The notes under the pieces were generated by a model. That model searched no databases. It worked only from the letters and a program-made list of their open reading frames with translations, and had not been told where the DNA came from. A stretch of 64,000 bases of DNA, taken from NCBI GenBank assembly GCA_963750395.1, contig CAVVQM010000017.1, positions 1-64,000 on the forward strand, read 5' to 3'. A program made the position numbers and the translations under genes. This DNA is from JADJPO01 sp963750395. Its GTDB lineage: Bacteria > Actinomycetota > Actinomycetes > Actinomycetales > Kineosporiaceae. Positions within the stretch are counted from its first letter, which is position 1; the number at the start of each line of letters is the position of its first letter. Positions 44,550 to 52,599 of this stretch are shown piece after piece.

Positions 44550-47095
44550 CCGGCAGGCCCGACACCCCGCCGCTGGTCGAGGACCCACTCGATCGCACCC
44601 GCTTCCCGGTCGATCCGTGGCGCCTGGTCGAGACGCGATTCGAGACCGACGACCTCGGCACGACGGAGACGTTGTTCAGCGTCGGCAACGGCTACCTGGG
44701 CATGCGGGGCAACTTCGAGGAGAGCCGGGACTCCGACTCCCACGGCACCTACGTCAACGGCTTCCACGAGACCTGGCCGATCCAACACGCCGAGGAGGCG
44801 TTCGGGTTCGCCCGCGTGGGGCAGACCATGGTCAACGCGCCCGACCCGAAGGTGATCCGGCTCTACGTCGACGACGAGCCGCTGCATCTGTCCCAGGCCG
44901 ACCTGCTGGAGTACGAACGGTCACTGGACCTTCGGTCCGGCGTGCTCACCCGAAACCTGCTCTGGCGCACCCCCTCCGGCAAGAAGGTTCGGGTCAAGTC
45001 CACCCGCATGGTCTCGTTCACCCAACGGCATCTGGCCATGATGACCTTCGAGATCACCCTTCTCGACGCACGCGCGCCGGTCACGATCTCCTCCCAGGTG
45101 CTCAACCGGCAGGACACCGACGAGAACTTCACCCCGTCCGGCGTCCACGAGCCCCTGCCCAGGGCGGGCAACGGCGGGAACGGCTCCTCAGGCGCCAACG
45201 GGAACGGCATCGCCGACCCGAGAAAGGCCGGCCGGCTCAACCGGCGGGTGCTGCGGTCGCAGGCCTACGACGCCAACGAGGAGACCGGCCGGCTGCGGCT
45301 CGGCTACCGGTGCGCGGGCAGCGGGATGACCATTGCCGTCGTCACCGACCACCGGATCGAGACATCCGGGGAGCATGTCACCCAGGTCGCGGCCGAGCCG
45401 GACGGCGCCAAGATCATCTACAGCGTCCCGGCCGAGGCGGGCACCACGATCACCCTGACCAAACTGGTCGCCGTCCACACCGCCAACCAGGTGCCGGCCC
45501 GAGAACTGGTCGACCGCTGCGAGCGCACCCTCGATCGGGTGCAGGAGGAGGGCGTCGAACATCATCTGGCCGAGCAGAAGGCGTGGCTGGCCGATTTCTG
45601 GGCGCGCAGTGACGTCGAGGTGCCGGGCCACGACGCGGTTCAGCAGGCCCTGCGCTGGAACCTGTTCTCAGCGGCGCAGGCCTCGGCGCGGGCCGAGGGG
45701 TACGGGGTCCCGGCGAAGGGCGTGACCGGGTCCGGGTACAGCGGTCACTACTTCTGGGACACCGAGGTCTACCTGCTGCCGTTCCTGAACTACACCACCC
45801 CCGCGGCGGCCCGGAACGCGCTGCGTTTCCGGTGGTCCCTGCTCGACATCGCCCGCAATCGAGCACGGGAGCTGTCCCAGCGAGGGGCGCTGTTCTCCTG
45901 GCGGACGATCAACGGCGAGGAGGCCTCGGCCTACTACGCCGCCGGGACCGCGCAGTACCACATCAACGCCGCCATCTCGTATGCGCTGAGCCAGTACGTC
46001 AGCGCGACCGGGGACATCGACTTCCTGCGCCGTGAGGCGATCGACGTCCTGGTCCTGACCGCCCAGTTGTGGGCCGACCTCGGCTTCTGGCGGACCGAGG
46101 CGGGACGACGCACCTTCCACATCCACAGCGTGACCGGCCCGGACGAGTACACCACGGTCGTCAACGACAACTTCTATACGAACGTGATGGCCCGCTTCAA
46201 TCTTCGGCGGGCGGCCGAGGCGGTGGAGTGGCTGCGCGAGGACGAGCCGGACGCCTACTCCCAGATGGTGCGCCGCACCGGACTGCGCGAGGACGAGGTG
46301 GAGGACTGGCGCGCCTGTGCCAAAGGCATGTTCATCCCCTTCGACAAGCACCTGGGCATCCACCCCCAGGACGCGCACTTCCTCGAACGGGAACTGTGGG
46401 ACCTGCCGAACACCCCGCTCGGCAAGCGACCCCTGCTGCTGCATCACCACCCGCTGGTCATCTACCGGTTCCAGGTGCTCAAGCAGGCCGACGTGGTGCT
46501 CGCCCTGTTCCTGCAGGGCGAGGAGTTCGACAGCGACACCGTCCGGGCCGACTTCGACTACTACGACCCCCTCACCACCGGGGACTCGACGCTGTCGGCC
46601 GTGGTGCAGTCGATCATCGCCGCCGAGGTCGGGTACCACGACCTGGCCTACCGCTACTTCCTGTCGTCCCTCTACGTCGACCTCGCCGATCTGCACAACA
46701 ACACCCCGGACGGCGTGCACGTCGCCTCCACCGGTGGTGTCTGGAACGCGGTGGTCGCCGGCTTCGGCGGCTTCCGTGACCACGGCCGTGGCGTCTGGAG
46801 CCTCGACCCGCGACTGCCCGCGGCCTGGCGCGAGCTCACCTACCGACTCACCCTGCGCGGCAGCCGGATCCGCGTCACCGTCCGCCGGGACGAGCTCGAG
46901 CTCGTCCTGGAGGACGGCGTCGGGCCGGTGTCGATCCTCGTGCGTGACAAGCAGGTGAATGTCGGCCCCGGTCCCGCCGTGGTGGTCCCGCTGGCCGACC
47001 AGGGTCCCCAGCTCGTCGGACGACCCGCGCACCCGGCCGGCGTGGAACGCGGCGACGGCACGGTGTTGTCGGCGATCGTGCCGACCGGGGACTGA
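44546..47095 (+). CDS. Glycoside hydrolase family 65 disaccharide phosphorylase
   Basis: This 849-residue protein has the GH65 layout: N-terminal super-beta-sandwich (ETLFSVGNGYLGMRGNFEES), linker helices, then an (alpha/alpha)6 barrel with FWDTEVYLLPF, and HIHSVTGPDEYTTVVNDNFY, whose DEY glutamate near residue 533 is the general acid, then HHHPLVIYRFQVLKQADVVL and a small C-terminal jelly roll. GH65 enzymes phosphorolyse alpha-linked disaccharides such as maltose, trehalose or kojibiose to beta-glucose 1-phosphate. The exact disaccharide is not decided by what I can see. A low-complexity GNGGNGSSGANGNG insert around residue 210 is unusual. Confidence 0.92.
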   Translation: MTGRPDTPPLVEDPLDRTRFPVDPWRLVETRFETDDLGTTETLFSVGNGYLGMRGNFEESRDSDSHGTYVNGFHETWPIQHAEEAFGFARVGQTMVNAPDPKVIRLYVDDEPLHLSQADLLEYERSLDLRSGVLTRNLLWRTPSGKKVRVKSTRMVSFTQRHLAMMTFEITLLDARAPVTISSQVLNRQDTDENFTPSGVHEPLPRAGNGGNGSSGANGNGIADPRKAGRLNRRVLRSQAYDANEETGRLRLGYRCAGSGMTIAVVTDHRIETSGEHVTQVAAEPDGAKIIYSVPAEAGTTITLTKLVAVHTANQVPARELVDRCERTLDRVQEEGVEHHLAEQKAWLADFWARSDVEVPGHDAVQQALRWNLFSAAQASARAEGYGVPAKGVTGSGYSGHYFWDTEVYLLPFLNYTTPAAARNALRFRWSLLDIARNRARELSQRGALFSWRTINGEEASAYYAAGTAQYHINAAISYALSQYVSATGDIDFLRREAIDVLVLTAQLWADLGFWRTEAGRRTFHIHSVTGPDEYTTVVNDNFYTNVMARFNLRRAAEAVEWLREDEPDAYSQMVRRTGLREDEVEDWRACAKGMFIPFDKHLGIHPQDAHFLERELWDLPNTPLGKRPLLLHHHPLVIYRFQVLKQADVVLALFLQGEEFDSDTVRADFDYYDPLTTGDSTLSAVVQSIIAAEVGYHDLAYRYFLSSLYVDLADLHNNTPDGVHVASTGGVWNAVVAGFGGFRDHGRGVWSLDPRLPAAWRELTYRLTLRGSRIRVTVRRDELELVLEDGVGPVSILVRDKQVNVGPGPAVVVPLADQGPQLVGRPAHPAGVERGDGTVLSAIVPTGD

Positions 47096-47119
47096 CTGGG
47101 GACTGACTGGGGACTGACT
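47087..47119. repeat. Three tandem copies of an 11-bp unit at the GH65 stop codon
   Basis: GGGGACTGACT is repeated three times exactly (47087-47097, 47098-47108, 47109-47119). The GH65 stop TGA falls within the first copy, so the repeat covers the end of the gene and the start of the gap. Confidence 0.85.
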
Positions 47120-47185
47120 GTGGCCTGACCCCCGGCGCCGCTGCGGCCCGGTCGTGGCGGACCGAGTGCGTTCACGTGCACCCCT

Positions 47186-48295
47186 TCACCTCGAGCGGCC
47201 GCCGGGGACGACGATCAGCTTGCCGACATGACGGCGCCGCGCGAGTTCCCGCTGCGCCTCGGCGACGTCCTCCAGATCGAACGTGGCGGCCACGACGGGC
47301 CGCACGGTGCCCTGGCGGGCGATCTGTACCAGCAGCTCGAAGATCCGCGGCGTGTGCATCGTCGATCCCACCAGCGCCAGGTTGGCCAGGTACAGCCGCC
47401 GCACGTCCAGCTCGACCGCCCAGCCGCCCAGGGCGCCCGCCACCACCCAGCGGCCACCACCGCGCAGTAGTCCCAGGCCCTGCCCGACCGCGGGGCCCGC
47501 GACCACGTCGACGACGGCGTCGTATCCCGCGGGGGCGGCCTCGGCCGCCTCGGCGATCACCTGTCCTCGCCGCCGATCCACGATGAGGTCGGCGCCGGCG
47601 TCGCGGACCGCGTCGCCCTTGTCCCCGCTGCACACCGCCACGACCCGGGCCCCGCGCGCGTGGGCCAGCTGAACGGCGGCGAGCCCGACGCCGCCCGAGG
47701 CGCCCGTGATGAGAACGGTGTGGCCCTGCGCGACAGCGCCCCGCTCGAGCATCCCCAGGGCCGTCCCGTAGGCGATCGGCAGTGCCGCCAGTTCCGGGTC
47801 CGTCAAGGGCGAGGCGTCGACGCGGTGGGCTCTGGCGCCGGGAACCACGACGTACTCGGCGAAGCCGCCGTCGCGTTCGCTGCCGAGGATGTCGACCGGC
47901 AACGCGTCCGGACCCGGCCGGTCGTACTCGGCCGGGTCCACCAGCACTCGGGCTCCGACGAGGTCGGCGGTGGCCGCGTCGCCGGCGGCGACCACCGTGC
48001 CGGCCACGTCGCCGCCCTGGACCCGCGGGAAGTCGAGCGGGCCGGTCCAACCCGCCTTCGCCTCCGGGTCGTCGGCCGAACCGTAGACGCCCTCGCGCGT
48101 CCACAGATCGGTGTTGTTGCAGCCCGCCGCGGCGACGCGGACCACCACCTCGCCCCCAGCGGGCCGACGCAGCGGCACGTCCCGCAGGTCGATCGCGTCG
48201 AGCCCGCCGTGACGCGTGATCACTGCGGCCCGCATCGTGGACGGCGGAGGCGCCGCCGGTGGAGGTCCGGACGGGAATGCCGGGGTCGCAGTCAT
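47186..48295 (-). CDS. Zinc-independent alcohol dehydrogenase / quinone oxidoreductase (MDR family)
   Basis: This 369-residue protein starts with a proline-rich 20 residues and then the MDR pattern: MRAAVITRHGGLDAIDLRDV, GEVVVRVAAAGCNNTDLWTR, GGDVAGTVVAAGDA, and the NADPH Rossmann motif VLITGASGGVGLAAVQLAHA near residue 190. Cysteines that bind zinc in true alcohol dehydrogenases are mostly missing, so a quinone oxidoreductase-type enzyme is likelier. It runs convergent to the GH65 gene and its substrate cannot be predicted. Confidence 0.85.
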   Translation of the reverse strand: MTATPAFPSGPPPAAPPPSTMRAAVITRHGGLDAIDLRDVPLRRPAGGEVVVRVAAAGCNNTDLWTREGVYGSADDPEAKAGWTGPLDFPRVQGGDVAGTVVAAGDAATADLVGARVLVDPAEYDRPGPDALPVDILGSERDGGFAEYVVVPGARAHRVDASPLTDPELAALPIAYGTALGMLERGAVAQGHTVLITGASGGVGLAAVQLAHARGARVVAVCSGDKGDAVRDAGADLIVDRRRGQVIAEAAEAAPAGYDAVVDVVAGPAVGQGLGLLRGGGRWVVAGALGGWAVELDVRRLYLANLALVGSTMHTPRIFELLVQIARQGTVRPVVAATFDLEDVAEAQRELARRRHVGKLIVVPGGRSR

Positions 48296-48327
48296 GACAG
48301 CAGCATCCCAGCCGATCGTGCCGAACC

Positions 48328-49128
48328 TCAGGTGGGCAGGGTGCCGCGCAGCACGCTGTTGCCGGAGTGCGTCGGGTCCCCCGGTTCCTGGATGGAGATG
48401 TCGACGATGGGGTACTGGCTCAGGTTCAGCCCGGCCGGCAGCGCGAACTGCCCCTCGTCACCGCTCAGGACACCGACGGCGACCATCTTCTCGACCGATG
48501 TGTCGATCAGCCAGACCTCGTAGAACGGGCCGCTCAAGTCCGTCAGGTCGCTCACGTCGACGACCAGTCGCTCGGTGCCGTCCGCGGCTTTGACGATCGT
48601 CGCCCGGCCGGTCGCGGGCGGCTTCTGGGGCAGGGCCACCAGCTGGGTCTGGGTCACCACCTGCGGCGCCGCCACGGGAGGTTCCTCGGTGACCAGGCGA
48701 GTCACCAGTGAACCCGCCAGCCCGCCGACGACCAGTGCCGCGGCGGCGACCGCGAGCAGCAGCCTGCGGGCCGTGCTCGGCGAGGATCCCGTGGCGCGTG
48801 GTCGCTGGCGCCGCAGTGGCAACGGCCGGACGACGTCGGACGGCGTGCCGGTCCCGTCGGACGGCGTCGGCGTGTCCGCGGGCGCGGCCGGGCCGGACGG
48901 CGTGGCGGTGGCCCCCTGGGTGGCGGCCGCGATGCTTTCCCAGACCCGCTGCGGCGGGGCGACGGGCGGACCGTCCGGAACCGTGACCCTGACGGCCGAG
49001 ACCACCCGGGACAGAGCGGCGAGTTCCGCCCGACACGCGTCGCATCCACTGAGGTGGTCGGCATCCTGGGCGCCGGTCGGCTCGCCCAGCGAGATCAGGC
49101 TGAGGGTCTCCGGATCACAGTGCGGCAT
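48328..49128 (-). CDS. rskA: RskA-like anti-sigma factor
   Basis: This 266-residue protein has a zinc-binding anti-sigma domain near its start (HLSGCDACRAELAALSRVVS, the HxxxCxxC core), a proline/threonine-rich linker, one membrane helix (LLLAVAAAALVVGGLAGSLV) around residues 125-145, and the external RskA C-terminal domain (FYEVWLIDTSVEKMVAVGVL, ISIQEPGDPTHSGNSVLRGT). It should hold the SigK protein at the membrane until proteolysed. Its start overlaps the sigK end by 14 bases. Confidence 0.9.
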   Translation of the reverse strand: MPHCDPETLSLISLGEPTGAQDADHLSGCDACRAELAALSRVVSAVRVTVPDGPPVAPPQRVWESIAAATQGATATPSGPAAPADTPTPSDGTGTPSDVVRPLPLRRQRPRATGSSPSTARRLLLAVAAAALVVGGLAGSLVTRLVTEEPPVAAPQVVTQTQLVALPQKPPATGRATIVKAADGTERLVVDVSDLTDLSGPFYEVWLIDTSVEKMVAVGVLSGDEGQFALPAGLNLSQYPIVDISIQEPGDPTHSGNSVLRGTLPT

Positions 49129-49747
49129 CGTCCACCTCCAGTCGGGTGCGGAGCCGGGCGAGCGTCCGACGGATATGACTCTTGACGGTTCCGAGCGGCA
49201 GACCGGTCTGCTGGGCGATCTGGTCGTGCGTGAGGTCGTGGAAGAAGGCCATGGTCATGATTCCGCGCTGCGGCTCGTCGATGCGGGAGAGCTCCTCCAT
49301 CAACACCACCCGGTCATCGGAATGGGGTTCGACGACCGGGTGGGCGGCTCCGGGCCGACCATCGGCGACCGCGGTGAGCGCCCGCCTCTCGCGCTGGCGC
49401 CGGGCGAGGGCATCTGCGATCCGGTGCCGGGTGACCCCGGTCAGCCATGCCGGCAGCGGCCCCGCCTCCGGGCGGTATCCGTGCCGGTTGGACCATGCGG
49501 AGACGAAGACCTGCTGGGTGACGTCCTCGGCGTCGTGGGTGGAGCCCAGGACCCGGGTGGCCATCCCGTGAACCGTTCCCCCCCACCGCTGATAGGCCAA
49601 CTCGAGTGCCCGTTCGTCACCGGCCTGAAACAGGATGCCGACGTCCTCGTCGGTCAGCTCCCGCTCCCCGTACTGCACCCGGACCTCCGAGGTCGGCCGA
49701 CGTTGCACGACTACACCGGTCGCCACTCTAACCGTCGCGGTGGTCAT
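49115..49747 (-). CDS. sigK: ECF sigma factor, SigK-like
   Basis: This 210-residue protein has region 2 (GDERALELAYQRWGGTVHGM, STHDAEDVTQQVFVSAWSNR) and region 4 (LPLGTVKSHIRRTLARLRTR). RskA sits directly downstream in the same operon, as in the mycobacterial SigK-RskA pair. It probably directs transcription of this operon and of the neighbouring DUF4397 gene; I did not find a certain -35/-10 site. The ATG at 49747 overlaps the sortase stop by four bases. Confidence 0.9.
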   Translation of the reverse strand: MTTATVRVATGVVVQRRPTSEVRVQYGERELTDEDVGILFQAGDERALELAYQRWGGTVHGMATRVLGSTHDAEDVTQQVFVSAWSNRHGYRPEAGPLPAWLTGVTRHRIADALARRQRERRALTAVADGRPGAAHPVVEPHSDDRVVLMEELSRIDEPQRGIMTMAFFHDLTHDQIAQQTGLPLGTVKSHIRRTLARLRTRLEVDDAAL

Positions 49748-50406
49748 GGGAGCGGTTCCGCGACGACCACGACGTTGTCCTGATAACTGGACAACTCGGG
49801 TATGAACGGGCCGCCACACGTGATCAGCACCAACCTCGGTGAGCCGTCCCGGGCGAACAGTCGCTCGACGGGAAGGCGCTGCTTGACGATTCTCTCCTTG
49901 GCGACCACGCGGTAATCGATCTGGCCGGAGCCGGTGCGGGTCACGGTGATCGGATCGCCCACGGTCAGCTCCTGCAGCCGGTACATCGCACCCCGGCCCT
50001 GGGTCTTGCTGTCCACGTGTCCGGACAGGACGGCGGCGCCCTCGTCCGAGCCGGGGGCCGGGCCGTAGCGGTACCACCCGACGGAGGCCACGTCCTCCGG
50101 CAGCGCCATGGCGTTGCTGCCGTCCACGCCCGTCGGTTCCACCCTGGCGTCGACCCCGATGACCGGGATCCTCAGGCGGACCGGCGGCGTGGGCGTCGGC
50201 GCGGGGACGGCGGTCGGTGCCGTCGACGCGCCGACGGCCGAGGACGGCGTCCGCCGCGGGGCGGACGAGGCTGCGGTCGGGGCCGGGGCGCCGATGGTGT
50301 CCACAGGAGGACCTGCCTGGCTGCTCGGGCGGGTCAGGATCCACGTGGCCGGCCCCACGATCGCGAGCAGGAGGAACGCCGCGAGTGCCGCTAGAGGCCT
50401 TCTCAT
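49744..50406 (-). CDS. Class F sortase
   Basis: This 220-residue protein has an N-terminal membrane anchor (residues about 5-25), a proline/alanine/threonine-rich linker to residue 75, and a sortase domain: RLRIPVIGVDARVEPTGVDG, GHVDSKTQGRGAMYRLQELT (catalytic histidine in SGHVDS) and VLITCGGPF with the catalytic cysteine. Class F sortases of actinobacteria attach surface proteins to the cell wall. It is the first gene of the sortase-sigK-rskA operon, and a DUF4397 surface protein lies next upstream. Confidence 0.9.
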   Translation of the reverse strand: MRRPLAALAAFLLLAIVGPATWILTRPSSQAGPPVDTIGAPAPTAASSAPRRTPSSAVGASTAPTAVPAPTPTPPVRLRIPVIGVDARVEPTGVDGSNAMALPEDVASVGWYRYGPAPGSDEGAAVLSGHVDSKTQGRGAMYRLQELTVGDPITVTRTGSGQIDYRVVAKERIVKQRLPVERLFARDGSPRLVLITCGGPFIPELSSYQDNVVVVAEPLP

Positions 50407-50465
50407 GGCGTTCCTCCTGTCGCGATCAGCCGGATCGAATGCCCGGCCTGGTGTCGGCTGAGATG

Positions 50466-51287
50466 TCAGCCCCTGCTGTCGGCACCTGCCAGCACGACTC
50501 GCCGGCCGGCCAGCATCGCCCCGGCCAGACCCACCATGGTCAGCGCCACCAGCGGCAGCGGCAGTGAGTCGTCGAGGAGCCCGCCGGTGCCCGAGGGCAC
50601 TCCGGAGGGAGCCGAGTGCAGGCCGGTGATGGTCTGTACCGCCAGAGCAAGGTTGTCGTCGGTGGCCGAGCCCCAGGCGTAGACGATCGTGTTGGTGCCC
50701 TCGGCGAGGTTGAGGTCCGCGGGGCCGATGGCGACGGTGCTGGTGCCGGCGAGCACCACGTCAGCGTTGACCGTCCCGGCAGCCACGTCGGCCGTGGCCT
50801 CCTTGGGGTTCACCAGGCCCTCGAAGACGGGGGTGCCCCCGGCGCGGACGTCGACGGCCGGCGCTGCGGCATCGTGGCGGACCGTGAGCCTGGCCTGCCC
50901 TGGCTCGACCCTGCTCATGTCGTTGACATATGGGGTCAGGATCGGATTGCCGTCGGCGTCCAGGTGTGCGACCACGGTGATGTTCGCACCCGCGGGAACC
51001 GCCACCCCCTTGGCCTCGATCGCCGGCGTCCCCGAGGGGCCCGAGCCGGCCGGGAAGACCGCCAGGTCGTAGGTGCCCTCGGGCAGCTTGACCGGGTCGG
51101 TGAGGGTGCCGGGCTCGAAGTCGGTCAGCAGCGAGTCGCCGTTGGCGTAGACGTCCACGGTCAGTCCGGGAACGGCGTGCAACACGGAGACGTCCGAGGT
51201 GTCGGCGGCCTGGGACGGCGTCGCCATGGTCACGGTTGCAGCGGCGGCAAGCACTGCGGTCGCCACGAGGGCGCGGATCGGGCGCAT
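50466..51287 (-). CDS. Secreted DUF4397 surface protein with C-terminal anchor
   Basis: This 273-residue protein has a Sec signal (MRPIRALVATAVLAAAATVT, cleavage after PSQAAD), two DUF4397 repeats (SVLHAVPGLTVDVYANGDSL and RLTVRHDAAAPAVDVRAGGT), and a C-terminal membrane helix followed by RR. A glycine/serine-rich stretch with PSGTGG stands in the place of an LPxTG-like sorting signal. With the class F sortase just downstream it is the obvious substrate. DUF4397 proteins are common in such SigK-linked loci. The role in the envelope is unknown. Confidence 0.85.
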   Translation of the reverse strand: MRPIRALVATAVLAAAATVTMATPSQAADTSDVSVLHAVPGLTVDVYANGDSLLTDFEPGTLTDPVKLPEGTYDLAVFPAGSGPSGTPAIEAKGVAVPAGANITVVAHLDADGNPILTPYVNDMSRVEPGQARLTVRHDAAAPAVDVRAGGTPVFEGLVNPKEATADVAAGTVNADVVLAGTSTVAIGPADLNLAEGTNTIVYAWGSATDDNLALAVQTITGLHSAPSGVPSGTGGLLDDSLPLPLVALTMVGLAGAMLAGRRVVLAGADSRG

Positions 51288-51444
51288 CTGAACTCCTATG
51301 TATGCGTCGGGGCCTGTTACTCCTTTCTTCCGGTGTCAGGCCCTGCTCAGATGCAGTAGAGAAACTGTTTTCTTGGCGAATGATCCGGTAGCAGGTCGAC
51401 GCGTCACCATCGCTGAGCGGCCGTCCCCGGTCGTGCCGAAACAT

Positions 51445-51458
51445 TACCCCCAGGGGTA
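51445..51458 (+). promoter_or_regulatory. CsoR/CstR-like operator
   Basis: TACCCCCAGGGGTA is a perfect palindrome with 6-bp arms (TACCCC/GGGGTA) around CA, the form typical of operators bound by CsoR-family copper or persulfide sensors. It lies 19 bases ahead of the rhodanese start, overlapping the promoter. No CsoR-family gene is in the window. Confidence 0.6.
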
Positions 51459-51476
51459 TCTGATAGTGTTCTCCGC

Positions 51477-51905
51477 GTGCCCCAGCCGATCCAGTCCGCA
51501 GCCCTGACCGTGCGCCCCGGCACCACCGCGCGTCCGCACGCCTCGATCGCCGCCCGGGTGGCCGTCCTGCTCACCCTGCTGGCAGGTCTGGCGCTGACCG
51601 GGTGCGGCTCCTCGGACGGGGCGGCCCCGGCCGCCGAGGCCACCTACACCGCGATCATCGACGTGCGCACCCCGGCCGAGTTCGCCTCGGGTCACGTCGA
51701 GGGGGCGCAGAACATCGATGTCGGCGGCCCCGGATTCGATCAGGCGGTCGCCGAGCTGGACGCCGCCGGCACCTACCTCGTCTATTGCCGTAGCGGCAAT
51801 CGATCGGCGCAGGCTGCCTCCCGGATGCGCGATGCCGGTCTGAGCGTGCAGGACGGCGGCGGCCTTCAGGACATGACCTCTGCCGGATTTCCGCTCACCT
51901 CCTGA
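51477..51905 (+). CDS. Rhodanese-domain lipoprotein
   Basis: This 142-residue protein starts with a signal (VAVLLTLLAGLALTGC) whose lipobox LTGC puts the lipidated cysteine at residue 43. A single rhodanese domain follows: IIDVRTPAEFASGHVEGAQN and YLVYCRSGNRSAQAASRM, with the active cysteine at about 104. It should act on the outer face of the membrane, transferring sulfur between thiol compounds. The CsoR/CstR-like operator before it suggests induction by persulfide or copper. The small cysteine-rich gene 26 bases downstream is probably in the same operon. Confidence 0.9.
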   Translation: MPQPIQSAALTVRPGTTARPHASIAARVAVLLTLLAGLALTGCGSSDGAAPAAEATYTAIIDVRTPAEFASGHVEGAQNIDVGGPGFDQAVAELDAAGTYLVYCRSGNRSAQAASRMRDAGLSVQDGGGLQDMTSAGFPLTS

Positions 51906-51931
51906 CCCCTTCCCCTCCCGGAGGATCCATC

Positions 51932-52096
51932 ATGTGCAGTCCCGCGACCTGTCGCACGTGTGGCAAGGCCACGTACCGCGGCTGTGGTCAGCACGTCGAG
52001 CAGGTGCTGCGCGGCGTCCCCAAGGCCCAGCGATGCTCCTGCTCACCGGAGGACCGCAAGACCGGAGGCTTCCTCAGCAGGCTGTTCGGTCGCTGA
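51932..52096 (+). CDS. Small cysteine-rich (zinc-finger-like) protein
   Basis: This 54-residue protein contains seven cysteines (CSPATCRTCG at the start, RGCGQH, and RCSCSPED later) plus a histidine. The spacing suggests zinc or another metal. GGAGG lies 8 bases ahead of the ATG. It follows the rhodanese lipoprotein directly and is probably cotranscribed. I recall similar small conserved actinobacterial proteins without known function; that is memory, not a search result. Confidence 0.75.
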   Translation: MCSPATCRTCGKATYRGCGQHVEQVLRGVPKAQRCSCSPEDRKTGGFLSRLFGR

Positions 52097-52224
52097 GGCG
52101 GACCGTCCGGTGATCCTGAGAAATCCCGACTCGCTTTCACTCAATCAGCCCCGTCGGTCGTCCGACGTTGGCCTTGACGATGAAAGTCACGCCGCCCGAA
52201 CGGCGGCCGAGACGGAGGTTTCCC

Positions 52225-52599
52225 ATGGCGTCGATCCTGGTCGTCGACGACGACCCAGACATCTGCGCGCTGCTCGAGTTCAAGCTGCGCGGCAGCGGTC
52301 ACGAGGTCAACGTCGAACATGACGGCGAGGCCGCGCTGGCCGCGCTGGACTCGGCCGAGGTGGATCTCGTCCTGCTCGACTGGATGATGCCGCGGATGGG
52401 CGGCCTCGAGGTCTGCCTGGCCATGCGGGCGGACGACCGTCTCGCCAAGATCCCGGTGCTCATGCTCACCGCGAAGGCACAGGAGTCCGACGTACAGCGG
52501 GGGCTCGCCGCCGGGGCGGACGATTACATCCTGAAGCCGTTCAGCCCCCGCGAGGTCGCCGCTCGCATCGACGCATCCCTGGCCCGTGCGACTCGTTGA
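52225..52599 (+). CDS. Single-domain response regulator
   Basis: This 124-residue protein is a bare receiver domain: ILVVDDDPDICALLEFKLRG (acidic pair), LVLLDWMMPRMGG with the phosphorylated aspartate at 52, LMLTAKAQ (threonine switch) and DDYILKPFSPREV (lysine). There is no output domain, so it acts through a protein partner. The stop overlaps the start of the HEAT-repeat gene by 14 bases, and kinases are encoded two genes on. GGAGG precedes the ATG at 52225. Confidence 0.95.
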   Translation: MASILVVDDDPDICALLEFKLRGSGHEVNVEHDGEAALAALDSAEVDLVLLDWMMPRMGGLEVCLAMRADDRLAKIPVLMLTAKAQESDVQRGLAAGADDYILKPFSPREVAARIDASLARATR

